From Halomonas sp. HAL1 (GTDB lineage Bacteria; Pseudomonadota; Gammaproteobacteria; Pseudomonadales; Halomonadaceae): DNA of 64,000 nucleotides. Each line of letters begins with the position of its first letter. The stretch's first letter is position 1. Shown piece by piece: positions 20,725 through 29,520 of this stretch. The notes beneath the pieces were generated by a model. That model saw only the letters and a list, made by a program, of their open reading frames with translations. It did not search any database and was not told the origin of the DNA. Both the position numbers and the translations under genes were made by a program. The stretch covers positions 1,550,001 through 1,614,000 of the forward strand of contig NZ_CP130610.1 in the NCBI RefSeq assembly GCF_030544485.1, written 5' to 3'.

Positions 20725-21178
20725 AGCGAGGTGGTTGAGGCGTTGCCACCTCATTACTTTTCAAGCCAAAATCCTCAGATAGCGTGCCGCCTTTACCGTC
20801 GGCATAGTCGCGCGGGGTAGCGGGAGCCGCTGTATCAGCCTGTGCCTGCTGTTCAGAGGTAGAATTGATGCCAGAAAGATCAAGGCTTGGCTGAATCGCC
20901 GCATCGCGAATATCCCATTCCTCAGCGTCCTCTTTTAGCTGAAGTTCTAGTTGGTTGGCTTCATCGCGAATATTGCTGAGTCGCTGATAGATCCCGGTCA
21001 AATGGCTGCCCACGCTGTTCTTCATTTCAGCGATTTGATGTTCGCGTTCGAGTAGCTTTTGACGCATGGAAGCAGCCTCACGCTGGCTTTTGCTGAAGAG
21101 GCGGTAACTGCCCAATCCAACGATTAAACCGACGATAAAACCGATAATGGCAAAGGTTAATGGTGAGCTTGCGTCCAC
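20720..21178 (-). CDS. zapG: ZapG (YhcB/DUF1043), envelope and division protein
   Basis: A 152-residue protein of the YhcB/DUF1043 family. One N-terminal transmembrane helix (about 5-22, LTFAIIGFIVGLIVGLG) is followed by a coiled coil (about 30-90) and a disordered, Ala/Pro-rich tail. The family affects division and envelope synthesis in gammaproteobacteria. The GTG at 21178 is chosen because GGGAG lies 6-7 bases upstream and the helix then starts at once; the ATG at 21253 would add 25 unlike residues. It is divergent from zapE. Confidence 0.85.
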   Translation of the reverse strand: MDASSPLTFAIIGFIVGLIVGLGSYRLFSKSQREAASMRQKLLEREHQIAEMKNSVGSHLTGIYQRLSNIRDEANQLELQLKEDAEEWDIRDAAIQPSLDLSGINSTSEQQAQADTAAPATPRDYADGKGGTLSEDFGLKSNEVATPQPPRY

Positions 21179-21251
21179 AGTGTTCTCCCTGGCGCCTTGA
21201 ATATAACCGCAGACTGCATTAGCCAGCAGCTTTTGAATTAAACAGGCTGCC

Positions 21252-21282
21252 ATTATAGGCGTCAGTCTGCCAGTTGGGTCAA
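21252..21282 (-). promoter_or_regulatory. Putative zapG promoter
   Basis: On the minus strand TTGACC (21282-21277) and a perfect TATAAT (21257-21252) are separated by 19 bases. This would start transcription about 65 bases before the zapG GTG. A plus-strand TATAAT at 21313-21318 lies in the same divergent region and may serve zapE, but it lacks a convincing -35. Confidence 0.5.
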
Positions 21283-21385
21283 TCCACTCATGCGCTTAGA
21301 CGTCTCTACGGGTATAATCGCAGCCTTCTTAGGGTTGCCAGTCATTGTGCTGGCTGCTGCCTTACATGCTGTGGGAGGCGATTGC

Positions 21386-22570
21386 ATGTCATCAACATCT
21401 GCGGATAGGGCAATGTCCAAAACACGCCCGGCATCGCCTATTGAGCGCTACCGCGCGGATTTAGAGCGTGAGGATTTTCAATATGATGCGGCGCAGGAAT
21501 CAGCAGTAAAACATTTGCAGCGGCTTTATGATGAGCTTGTAGCTGCACCTACGACCGTGCCAAAAACCTTGGTTGCCCATAAGGGCTTGAAAGCCAAAAT
21601 GGCCGGCTTAATGGGTAAAAAATCTTCCTCTGCCGATAAACCGGTCTTGCCTCAGGTAAAAGGGCTCTATTTTTGGGGAGGGGTAGGGCGTGGTAAAACC
21701 TATTTAGTGGACACGTTTTACGAATCCCTTCCTTTTCCTGACAAAATGCGTACCCATTTCCATCGCTTTATGCAGCGCGTCCATAATGAGCTGACACACT
21801 ACAAGGGTGAAAAAAATCCCCTCACGCTGATTGCGGGTAAATTTGCCACTGAGGCGCGTGTGATTTGCTTTGATGAATTTTTCGTCAAAGATATTACCGA
21901 TGCTATGATACTTGCCAACCTGCTGGAGGCGCTTTTTGAGCGCGGGGTGGTGCTGGTGGCAACCTCAAATATCGTGCCTGATGACCTGTATAAAGAGGGT
22001 CTGCAGCGGGCCCGTTTTCTGCCTGCCATTGAGCTTGTCAACCGGCATTGCAGCGTGGTGAACGTCGATTCAGGCGTTGATTATCGTCTGCGCGCACTTG
22101 AGCGGGCTGCTATTTTTCACTCACCGCTGGAAGAAGCGGCTGAGCATGAACTTTCGCGTAGCTTTCGTGAAATAGCGGGGCAGGCGGGCGAAGTAGATGC
22201 GTCGCTAGAAATTAACCATCGTGTGCTTAAAGCCCGCCGTTTGCATGATGATATTGTTTGGTTTGAATTTCTTGAGTTGTGTGACGGGCCGCGTAGTCAA
22301 AATGACTATATTGAGCTGGCCCGTGAGTTTCACACCGTGTTGGTCTCCAATGTAATGCGAATGGATGCAAAAAAAGATGATCAGGCGCGCCGTTTCATCA
22401 ATATGGTCGATGAATTTTATGACCGTGGCGTAAAGCTGCTGATGTCGGCGGAAGTGCCAATTGAGCAGCTTTACAGCGATGGCAAGCTGACGTTTGAGTT
22501 CCAGCGCACGCTTTCCCGGCTACAGGAAATGCAGTCGAAAGAATACTTGGCGTTGGCGCATAAACCCTAG
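21386..22570 (+). CDS. zapE: ZapE, AFG1-like ATPase of cell division
   Basis: A 394-residue AFG1/ZapE family AAA-like ATPase. In E. coli ZapE associates with the division ring late in constriction and destabilises FtsZ polymers under stress. Walker A is GGVGRGKT (residues 98-105) and Walker B includes VICFDEFFV. The ATG at 21386 is preceded by GGGAGG at a 7-base spacing; the longer frame from 21290 has a hydrophobic N-terminus that is not part of the family and is judged spurious. It lies just upstream of rplM, the same neighbour as in E. coli. Confidence 0.93.
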   Translation: MSSTSADRAMSKTRPASPIERYRADLEREDFQYDAAQESAVKHLQRLYDELVAAPTTVPKTLVAHKGLKAKMAGLMGKKSSSADKPVLPQVKGLYFWGGVGRGKTYLVDTFYESLPFPDKMRTHFHRFMQRVHNELTHYKGEKNPLTLIAGKFATEARVICFDEFFVKDITDAMILANLLEALFERGVVLVATSNIVPDDLYKEGLQRARFLPAIELVNRHCSVVNVDSGVDYRLRALERAAIFHSPLEEAAEHELSRSFREIAGQAGEVDASLEINHRVLKARRLHDDIVWFEFLELCDGPRSQNDYIELAREFHTVLVSNVMRMDAKKDDQARRFINMVDEFYDRGVKLLMSAEVPIEQLYSDGKLTFEFQRTLSRLQEMQSKEYLALAHKP

Positions 22571-22614
22571 AAGGCAAAGAGTCTATCGGGCAAGTAAAAA
22601 AGTCACGATACGGC

Positions 22615-22643
22615 TTAACTTGTCGCTGTCCTTACTGTAGAAT
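22615..22643 (+). promoter_or_regulatory. Putative rplM-rpsI promoter
   Basis: TTAACT (22615-22620) and TAGAAT (22638-22643) are separated by 17 bases, followed by a GC-rich discriminator (GCCGCC). Such a discriminator is typical of stringently controlled ribosomal promoters. The predicted leader is about 105 bases long. Confidence 0.5.
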
Positions 22644-22714
22644 GCCGCCTCGCTACATGTTGCTTGCGTAAGCTGGCAACCAAAAAGAATAGGGATGGTG
22701 CTTCGCCGTATAGC

Positions 22715-22749
22715 GGTGTGAGTCACCCAATACATTTAATCTGGTGATT
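22715..22749 (+). promoter_or_regulatory. rplM leader with mutually exclusive hairpins over the SD
   Basis: The rplM SD is GGTGA at 22743-22747, 8 bases before the ATG. It can pair with TCACC at 22723-22727, giving a stem of five Watson-Crick pairs extended by a G-U and an A-U (22721-22727 with 22743-22749). The same CACC can instead pair with GGTG at 22715-22718 (loop of 5), which would free the SD. Known biology: L13 represses its own operon through the leader in E. coli. Whether these hairpins form here is inferred. Confidence 0.4.
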
Positions 22750-22755
22750 TTATCC

Positions 22756-23184
22756 ATGAAGACGTTCAGTGCTAAGCCGCAGTCCGTCCAGCGCGACTGG
22801 TATGTTGTCGACGCTAAGGACAAAACGCTCGGTCGCCTGGCAACCGAGATTGCTCGTCGCCTACGCGGCAAGCATAAGCCCGAATTTACCCCTCACGTTG
22901 ATACCGGCGACTACATCGTTGTTATCAACGCAGAGAAAGTCCATGTGACCGGCAACAAGGCGAAGGCTAAAACCTACTACCGCCACACTGGTTACCCGGG
23001 CGGTCTGCGCTCTATGACGTTCGACAAAATGCTTGATCATGCGCCCGAGCGCATCATTGAGTCTGCCGTTAAAGGCATGTTGCCGAAAGGTCCTTTGGGT
23101 CGCGCCATGTACACTAAGTTAAAAGTGTACGCCGGTGCCGAGCATCCGCATGCTGCCCAACAGCCGCTTGAACTAGACATCTGA
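22756..23184 (+). CDS. rplM: Ribosomal protein L13 (uL13)
   Basis: A 142-residue large-subunit protein that binds 23S rRNA early in assembly. Family features include [18 protein letters not shown] at the N-terminus, the central [20 protein letters not shown] region and [10 protein letters not shown]. The ATG at 22756 starts the conserved MKTFSAKP; the ATG four codons upstream is not preceded by a better SD. It forms the universal rplM-rpsI operon with the next gene, 13 bp downstream. Confidence 0.98.
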   Translation: MKTFSAKPQSVQRDWYVVDAKDKTLGRLATEIARRLRGKHKPEFTPHVDTGDYIVVINAEKVHVTGNKAKAKTYYRHTGYPGGLRSMTFDKMLDHAPERIIESAVKGMLPKGPLGRAMYTKLKVYAGAEHPHAAQQPLELDI

Positions 23185-23197
23185 GGAAATCTTCGCC

Positions 23198-23587
23198 ATG
23201 ACACAGCAGTATTACGGTACCGGGCGCCGCAAGACTTCCACCGCTCGCGTGTTTATGAAGCCAGGCTCTGGCAAAATTACTGTCAATAACCAAGACCTAG
23301 ACCTTTACTTTGGTCGCGTTACTGGTCGTATGGTTGTTCGTCAGCCGCTTGAGTTGACCGAAACGCTAAGCCAGTTTGACATCTTCGTGACTGTCGCTGG
23401 CGGCGGTGGCTCATCTCAAGCAGGTGCTATTCGTCACGGCATTACACGTGCCCTGATGAACTACAATGAAGACCTGCGTCCTTCGCTACGTGCCGCTGGT
23501 TACGTAACGCGTGATGCTCGTCAAGTTGAACGTAAGAAAGTCGGCCTGCGCAAAGCACGTCGTCGTCCGCAGTTCTCTAAGCGTTAA
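23198..23587 (+). CDS. rpsI: Ribosomal protein S9 (uS9)
   Basis: A 129-residue small-subunit protein whose basic C-terminal tail reaches the P-site tRNA. The family motifs [13 protein letters not shown] near the start and the closing [17 protein letters not shown] are visible. It is preceded by GAGGAAAT and followed by a strong intrinsic terminator, so the rplM-rpsI transcript ends here. Confidence 0.98.
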   Translation: MTQQYYGTGRRKTSTARVFMKPGSGKITVNNQDLDLYFGRVTGRMVVRQPLELTETLSQFDIFVTVAGGGGSSQAGAIRHGITRALMNYNEDLRPSLRAAGYVTRDARQVERKKVGLRKARRRPQFSKR

Positions 23588-23609
23588 TTCTTTACGCTAT
23601 GCGGCAAAA

Positions 23610-23638
23610 CGCCCAGGTCATCGACCTGGGCGTTTTTT
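23610..23638 (+). terminator. Intrinsic terminator after rpsI
   Basis: A perfect 10-bp stem CGCCCAGGTC/GACCTGGGCG (23610-23619 and 23623-23632) with loop ATC is followed by six T residues (23633-23638). It ends the rplM-rpsI operon 23 bp after the stop codon. Confidence 0.9.
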
Positions 23639-23796
23639 ATTGAAATATCATAAAATTATATTGCTCGTACCACTATGGTCACGGGCGGTTGTTCTTGTGC
23701 ATAGCGCTTTGTTTTTTTACCATAGAGCGTATTTGATATTCGTCGCCGCAAGACGCCTTTGCGGCGAAGCGGGTAAGCTGATGGGAGAAACCTGAA

Positions 23797-24396
23797 ATGG
23801 CAGATAACGGCGTAAACAAAGGCCGACGCCGTTTCCTCGTAGGCGCCACCTCCGTTGTGGGTGCGGTAGGTGCTGTCGGGGTTGCGGTACCCTTTGTGGC
23901 TTCTTGGCAGCCTAGTGCCAGGGCAAGAGCGGCGGGTGCTCCTGTTCAAGCGGATATATCGAGGCTTGAACCAGGACAGCGTATGACCGTTGAGTGGCGT
24001 GGTCGTCCTATATGGATTATCAATCGTACACCAGAGATGATTGAGCGCACTGAATCGCTGGGTAGTGACCAGTTAGCTGATCCTGATTCGGAAGTGCCAC
24101 AACAACCTGCGTACATTGATGGTGGGTTGCGGTCGATTCGACCTGAGATTGGGGTGCTGATTGGTATCTGTACACACTTAGGTTGCTCGCCACTTTTTCG
24201 CCCTGAGCCTGATGCAGAGGGCGTAGGCGTCGATAATTGGCCGGGTGGTTTCTTCTGTCCTTGCCATGGTTCTCGCTTTGACTTAGCTGGTCGTGTGTTC
24301 AGTAACGTTCCTGCGCCGACTAACCTCGAGGTTCCACCCTACCGCTTTGAGAATGACGACATCATTGTCATCGGCGAAGATGAGGAGAGTGCCTAA
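23797..24396 (+). CDS. petA: Cytochrome bc1 Rieske iron-sulfur subunit
   Basis: A 199-residue Rieske protein of the ubiquinol:cytochrome c reductase. Cluster ligands are C125 and H127 in CTHLGC and C154 and H157 in CPCHGS; C130 and C156 form the family disulfide. The N-terminus has a twin-arginine motif (GRRRFLVGA) and a hydrophobic helix (about 15-35), fitting Tat-dependent export with a retained anchor. An SD (GGGAGA) lies upstream. The stop overlaps the petB start (TAATG). Confidence 0.97.
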   Translation: MADNGVNKGRRRFLVGATSVVGAVGAVGVAVPFVASWQPSARARAAGAPVQADISRLEPGQRMTVEWRGRPIWIINRTPEMIERTESLGSDQLADPDSEVPQQPAYIDGGLRSIRPEIGVLIGICTHLGCSPLFRPEPDAEGVGVDNWPGGFFCPCHGSRFDLAGRVFSNVPAPTNLEVPPYRFENDDIIVIGEDEESA

Positions 24397-25655
24397 TGGG
24401 TAACCCGAATAAAGCCAAAGCGGAAAAGGGCGTCATGCGGTGGGTAGATGATCGGTTTCCTGCGACTCAAATGTGGCAAGAGCATCTATCTAAATATTAC
24501 GCGCCAAAAAACTTCAACTTCTGGTACTTCTTTGGCTCGTTAGCGCTGCTGGCGCTAGTTAACCAAATCCTAACCGGGGTTTGGCTGACGATGAGCTTTA
24601 ATCCCTCGGCTGAAGGTGCGTTTGATTCTGTCGAATACATCATGCGCGATGTGGAGTGGGGCTGGTTGATCCGCTATATGCACACCACCGGCGCCTCTGC
24701 TTTCTTTCTCGTTGTTTACCTGCATATGTTCCGTGGCCTGTTATACGGTTCTTACAAAGCCCCCCGCGAGTTAGTGTGGGTCTTTGGCATGACGATTTAC
24801 CTGGTGCTAATGGCGGAAGCCTTTATGGGCTACCTGCTTCCTTGGGGCCAAATGTCCTATTGGGGCGCGCAGGTTATCATTTCGCTATTCTCTGCCATTC
24901 CCGCTATTGGCCCTGATTTAGCGCAGTGGGTGCGCGGTGACTTCCTGATCTCAGGGATTACCCTTAACCGTTTCTTTGCGCTGCACGTGGTGGCCCTGCC
25001 CATCGTTATTTTGGCGCTTGTAGTGCTGCATATCATTGCCCTGCATGAAGTGGGTTCAAATAACCCCGACGGTATTGATATCAAGCAGAAGAAGGATGAG
25101 GCCGGTGTTCCGTTGGACGGAATTCCTTTCCATCCCTACTACACGGTTAAAGACTTGGTAGGTGTCGCGGTATTCCTGTTTGTTTTCTGTGTGGTGGTGT
25201 TCTACTTCCCAGAAGGCGGAGGCTACTTCATTGAGCGGCCTAACTTTGATCAGGCTAACCCGCTGCAAACACCTGACCACATTGCGCCCGTTTGGTACAT
25301 GACGCCGTTTTACGCCATTCTTCGTGCGATTACTTTCTCGGTGTTTGGCTTAGACGCTAAGTTCCTGGGCGTTATCTTTATGGGCGCGGCGATTGCCATA
25401 TTGTTTGTGCTGCCTTGGTTGGATCGTAGTCCGGTGCGCTCTATGCGTTATAAAGGCTGGATGTCGAAAGTGATGTTGCTGCTGTTTGCCATCAGCTTCG
25501 TTATTCTCGGTGTTTTAGGTGTGTTGCCATCAACGACAGGGCGAACCATTCTGGCGCAAACATGCACCGTGATTTATTTCGCCTTCTTTGTCTTGATGCC
25601 TGTCTACACCAAGCTTGAGAAGACTAAACCCGTTCCAGAAAGGGTGACTGGCTAA
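24396..25655 (+). CDS. petB: Cytochrome b subunit of bc1 complex
   Basis: A 419-residue integral membrane protein with about eight to nine helices that carries two b-type haems and the Qo and Qi sites. Family features include the histidines in RYMHTTGASAFF and in FFALHVVALP and LHIIALHEVGS, and the Qo-site PEGG at residues 269-272 (variant of PEWY). The ATG overlaps the petA stop, and its own stop overlaps the petC start as TAATG, so the three subunits are translationally coupled. Confidence 0.96.
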   Translation: MGNPNKAKAEKGVMRWVDDRFPATQMWQEHLSKYYAPKNFNFWYFFGSLALLALVNQILTGVWLTMSFNPSAEGAFDSVEYIMRDVEWGWLIRYMHTTGASAFFLVVYLHMFRGLLYGSYKAPRELVWVFGMTIYLVLMAEAFMGYLLPWGQMSYWGAQVIISLFSAIPAIGPDLAQWVRGDFLISGITLNRFFALHVVALPIVILALVVLHIIALHEVGSNNPDGIDIKQKKDEAGVPLDGIPFHPYYTVKDLVGVAVFLFVFCVVVFYFPEGGGYFIERPNFDQANPLQTPDHIAPVWYMTPFYAILRAITFSVFGLDAKFLGVIFMGAAIAILFVLPWLDRSPVRSMRYKGWMSKVMLLLFAISFVILGVLGVLPSTTGRTILAQTCTVIYFAFFVLMPVYTKLEKTKPVPERVTG

Positions 25656-26422
25656 TGAAAAAGCATCTATTAGGACTCCTTTTCGCCTTAGTGCCAGTAA
25701 CCGCGATGGCTGCAGGGGGGGCAAGTGTGCCTCATTCGATGGAGCCTGATCTTCACGATCAAGCCTCGCTGCAAAACGGCATGAAGCTCTACGTTAACTA
25801 CTGCATGGGTTGCCACTCGCTTCAGTACCAGCGTTTTGCCCGTGCGGCTGACGACTTGGGGATGCCTCAGGATTTGGTGGAAGAGAATCTGATTTTTTCA
25901 CCTGAGTTGGCCTATAACGATCAAATGCACATTGCTATGGACAGTGGCGATGCAGAGGGTTGGTTTGGTGCGCCGCCGCCTGATCTGTCGCTGAAAACAC
26001 GTGTGCGAGGAACCGATTGGATCTACTCCTATCTGCTCGGTTTTTATAAAGATCCCAGCCGTCCAACCGGCGTCAACAACACGGTATTCGATTTGGTAGC
26101 AATGCCTAACGTGTTGGAGCCTCTGCAGGGCGTGCAAGAGCTGGTGTGCGCTGAAACGGATCATCCGGTAGAAGGGCAAGAGCCGGATGCGCTATCAGGT
26201 AAGTATCAGTCTTGTGACGTGCTGCAAGTCACAGAGCCTGGTGAGCTCGAGCCTGCTGAGTTTGAGGAAGCGGTGTATGATCTTACTAACTTCCTGGCTT
26301 ATGTAGGCGAGCCCTCCAAGCTCCAGGCCCAGGCACTGGCGCCTAAGGTGCTGATCTTTATTTTCATTTTTGGTGTGATTGCTTACCTGCTCAAGCGTGA
26401 GTATTGGCGAGATATCCACTAA
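25655..26422 (+). CDS. petC: Cytochrome c1 subunit of bc1 complex
   Basis: A 255-residue membrane-anchored c-type cytochrome. The haem motif is C50-M-G-C53-H54. A signal peptide covers about 1-20 (LLGLLFALVPVTAMA) and a C-terminal anchor helix about 231-247 (VLIFIFIFGVIAYLL). It passes electrons from the Rieske protein to soluble cytochromes. It is the last gene of petABC and is followed by an intrinsic terminator. Confidence 0.96.
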   Translation: MKKHLLGLLFALVPVTAMAAGGASVPHSMEPDLHDQASLQNGMKLYVNYCMGCHSLQYQRFARAADDLGMPQDLVEENLIFSPELAYNDQMHIAMDSGDAEGWFGAPPPDLSLKTRVRGTDWIYSYLLGFYKDPSRPTGVNNTVFDLVAMPNVLEPLQGVQELVCAETDHPVEGQEPDALSGKYQSCDVLQVTEPGELEPAEFEEAVYDLTNFLAYVGEPSKLQAQALAPKVLIFIFIFGVIAYLLKREYWRDIH

Positions 26423-26446
26423 TTAGTAGTAGCTGATCGTCAGTAG

Positions 26447-26475
26447 GGCGCACGGCGTGAGCTGTGCGCCTTTTT
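26447..26475 (+). terminator. Intrinsic terminator after petC
   Basis: GGCGCACGGC (26447-26456) pairs with GCTGTGCGCC (26461-26470), with one G-T wobble and a GTGA tetraloop, followed by five T residues. It lies 24 bp after the petC stop. Confidence 0.85.
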
Positions 26476-26532
26476 CTTGTCAGCATGACAATAAAGCAAA
26501 GCAAGCTAGCTTCCCCTAAGGGTGTGCTGGCG

Positions 26533-26541
26533 TGTTATTAT
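26533..26541 (+). promoter_or_regulatory. Putative extended -10 promoter of sspA
   Basis: TGTTATTAT (26533-26541) fits an extended -10 (TGn plus TATTAT) 30 bp before the sspA ATG. No good -35 was seen, as is common for extended -10 promoters. A perfect palindrome AAGCTAGCTT lies just upstream at 26503-26512 and could be an operator. Confidence 0.4.
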
Positions 26542-26571
26542 CCAAGATTGTTTTGAAGTGAGGATGCTTTC

Positions 26572-27198
26572 ATGGGTGTTGTGGCCAAGCGGTCGTCGAT
26601 GATCTTTTACTCAGGTGGTGATGATCATTTCAGTCATCGTGTGCGCATTGTGCTGGCCGAGAAGGGGGTCGCCGTTGATATCGTCGATGTTCTCGACGAA
26701 AAACCACCAGAAGAGCTGGCAGACCTCAATCCGTACAACAGTGTACCGACACTGTTAGATCGTGACCTGGTGCTTTATGAGTCCAAAGTCATGATGGAGT
26801 ATCTGGATGAGCGTTTCCCGCATCCTCCGTTGTTGCCTGTTTACCCAGTGGCTCGGGCGCAAAGTCGTCTATGGATGCACCGCATTGAGCGTGAGTGGTG
26901 TCCAATGGTTGATCAGATTCGCAGCGGTGGAAAGAAAGAAGCGGATAAAGCGCGTAAAGAGCTACGCGAAAGCTTAATTGGTATATCACCAATTTTTGAA
27001 GATATGCCGTATTTCATGAGCGAAGAGTTTACGCTAGTGGATTGCTGTTTAGCGCCTGTGTTGTGGCGTTTGCCGGATCTCAATATTGAACTGCCTGAAA
27101 AGCAGGTTAAGCCGTTGCTGGCATATATGTCACGTGTATTTGAGCGTGAAGCGTTTAAGGCATCTTTAAGTGAGCGTGAAAAAGAGATGCGCGCTTGA
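26572..27198 (+). CDS. sspA: SspA, stringent starvation protein A
   Basis: A 208-residue protein with a glutathione S-transferase fold that binds RNA polymerase as a transcription regulator during starvation and acid stress. Family features are the thioredoxin-like N-domain ([32 protein letters not shown]) and the [16 protein letters not shown] segment carrying the conserved surface proline motif. It is followed by sspB, the standard pair, and sits downstream of petABC as in pseudomonads. Confidence 0.95.
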   Translation: MGVVAKRSSMIFYSGGDDHFSHRVRIVLAEKGVAVDIVDVLDEKPPEELADLNPYNSVPTLLDRDLVLYESKVMMEYLDERFPHPPLLPVYPVARAQSRLWMHRIEREWCPMVDQIRSGGKKEADKARKELRESLIGISPIFEDMPYFMSEEFTLVDCCLAPVLWRLPDLNIELPEKQVKPLLAYMSRVFEREAFKASLSEREKEMRA

Positions 27199-27264
27199 AT
27201 TCATTCGGCTCCCGTTCGCTTGTTAGAGGCAGGGAGCCTTACTTGTAAGGAGGAGGGAGTCTAG

Positions 27265-27756
27265 ATGAAATCGAGTCGCCCCTATCTCGCCAGAGCGCTT
27301 TATGAGTGGCTGCTGGATAATGAGCTAACGCCTTATCTGGTGGTGGATGCTACTTTGCCAGGCGTCGAGGTGCCTCGCCAGTTTGTTCAGAATGGCCAGA
27401 TCGTTTTGAACGTGGCACCTACTGCCGTGCGCGATCTTTTTATGGAGAATCAGGCAATAGGCTTTAATGCCCGCTTTGGTGGGCAGCCGATGCAGGTGAT
27501 GATTCCGACGCCGGCTTTGATTGCTATCTATGCCCGGGAAAATGGCGCTGGAATGGTTTTTGGCCATGAGCCTGAGCTGGGTGAAGACGCCGAATCTTTT
27601 GGGGATATTGAGGACGACGAGAAAGCCTCTGGTAAGCCTGAGCTTTCAGTCACTGAGCCAGTTCATGATGAACATGGCGATCCCAAAACTTCAGCCGAAA
27701 CCTCTGATAAAGCTTCTAAAGCTAAGAAAAAACCAACGCTACGGGTTGTTAAATAA
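27265..27756 (+). CDS. sspB: SspB, ClpXP protease adaptor
   Basis: A 163-residue adaptor that binds ssrA-tagged proteins and delivers them to ClpXP. The N-terminal substrate-binding domain (about 1-110) has the family YLARALYEWLLDNELTPY and the FNARFGGQP block. A disordered acidic and lysine-rich linker follows, ending in a ClpX-binding type tail (KPTLRVVK). The ATG is preceded by AGGAGGGA, a very strong SD. A bidirectional terminator follows. Confidence 0.95.
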   Translation: MKSSRPYLARALYEWLLDNELTPYLVVDATLPGVEVPRQFVQNGQIVLNVAPTAVRDLFMENQAIGFNARFGGQPMQVMIPTPALIAIYARENGAGMVFGHEPELGEDAESFGDIEDDEKASGKPELSVTEPVHDEHGDPKTSAETSDKASKAKKKPTLRVVK

Positions 27757-27790
27757 CGTGAGTTAAATAACGCCAGTGGAGTGGATTAAA

Positions 27791-27821
27791 AAGCCTCGCT
27801 TTTATCAAGCGAGGCTTTTTT
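27791..27821. terminator. Bidirectional terminator between sspB and dolP
   Basis: A perfect 11-bp stem AAGCCTCGCTT/AAGCGAGGCTT (27791-27801 and 27807-27817) with a 5-base loop is followed by T residues to 27821. A-rich sequence on the other side would give a T-tract on the minus strand. It therefore can serve sspB and the convergent dolP. Confidence 0.88.
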
Positions 27822-27851
27822 ATGCGAGTTGGCAATAAAAGTACGTACAGA

Positions 27852-28424
27852 TTAGTCGATGTAGTCAAACACCTTGACGATTCGTTGTACGCCGCCAACT
27901 GCGGAGGCTGCATTGACGATGCGGTCGGCTTCTGCACGCGTCACGCTACCCATCAGATAAACGCTGGCGTTTTCTGTAGTCACTTTTAGTTTAGAAGAAT
28001 CAATATGGTCATTAGTTGCCAGTTGGCTGATGACGTTGGTGGTTAGCCATGTGTCCGTCAGGCGCTGGCTGGCCGGTAGGCGAGCGGCAATGGTGAGTTC
28101 GTTATGAACTTCATTGACCCCACGTAAGCTGCTGGTGACTTCGCCCGCCATCGCGCGAAGCTCTTCACTAGGCACTTGTCCCACCAATAGCACCACACCG
28201 TTATAGGCATGGGCGCGGATACGAGCGTCGCCGAGTCGCGCATCGGCACGCTCAAGTGCGTCGTCAACTTCGCGCTCTATGGTGGCATCAATGGCTTCAA
28301 CGTCGTCGCTACGTTGGGCATAGTTTGACTGATTGGAAGCGGAGTTATTGGCACAGCCGCTGATAAACATTACCGCGCAAAGCGCAGCAGCGATAAAACC
28401 GCGAGAGGAGAGGTGCTGGGGCAT
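27852..28424 (-). CDS. dolP: DolP (YraP), BON-domain outer-membrane lipoprotein
   Basis: A 190-residue lipoprotein with lipobox ISGC (Cys24) and two BON domains (about 45-115 and 125-190), as in DolP. DolP localises to division sites and supports outer-membrane integrity and BAM function in enterobacteria. A short hydrophobic signal (GFIAAALCAVMF) precedes the lipobox. It lies at the end of the minus-strand lpoA-yraN-diaA-dolP group, the same order as in E. coli. Confidence 0.92.
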   Translation of the reverse strand: MPQHLSSRGFIAAALCAVMFISGCANNSASNQSNYAQRSDDVEAIDATIEREVDDALERADARLGDARIRAHAYNGVVLLVGQVPSEELRAMAGEVTSSLRGVNEVHNELTIAARLPASQRLTDTWLTTNVISQLATNDHIDSSKLKVTTENASVYLMGSVTRAEADRIVNAASAVGGVQRIVKVFDYID

Positions 28425-28509
28425 CGGTATGGCTCCTTGGTGCTAGCTAGCTGTTAAAAATTAATCAAAGTCCGTTTATGTTAACGCTATAAACAAGGAC
28501 TGCTGGTGT

Positions 28510-29118
<609 letters not shown>

Positions 29119-29148
29119 TTAAAGTGTAAAGACCGTTTTTAAAGACAG

Positions 29149-29520
29149 TCAAAAGGCATCAAAAGCAGCTTTCACCCAGTGAAAATCAAGATCGGGGGAC
29201 TTGCCAGTAATCGCCAGGATATCAAAGCGGGATGGCGATGAAAGCCCACCGCGAGCGATATATAACCTGGCTGCACGAACCAATCGCTGCTGTTTCTGGT
29301 GGGTGACCGTTTCTAGAGGATGTCCATAGCGCGTCGTCGTGCGATGTTTAACTTCGACAAAGACGAGAATATCGCCATCTCGCATTACCAAGTCAAGCTC
29401 ACCCCCTTTCACGTGATGATTCTGCGTGACGAGGGTGAGTCCCTGTTGGCGCAGCCATTGAGCAGCTATCTGCTCAATGGCTGCGCCGCGGGCACGAGCG
29501 GTATGGGCGTTATTCGTCAC
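29149..29520 (-). CDS. yraN: YraN, UPF0102 endonuclease-like protein
   Basis: A 123-residue UPF0102 protein with a restriction-endonuclease-like fold: GELDLVMRDGDILVFVEVKHR carries the D-ExK-type core, here cited as E-L-D-L and V-E-V-K. The function is unknown; DNA processing is suspected from the fold. The first codon is GTG at 29520, and the gene overlaps the lpoA stop by 11 bp, which points to translational coupling with lpoA. Confidence 0.92.
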   Translation of the reverse strand: MTNNAHTARARGAAIEQIAAQWLRQQGLTLVTQNHHVKGGELDLVMRDGDILVFVEVKHRTTTRYGHPLETVTHQKQQRLVRAARLYIARGGLSSPSRFDILAITGKSPDLDFHWVKAAFDAF

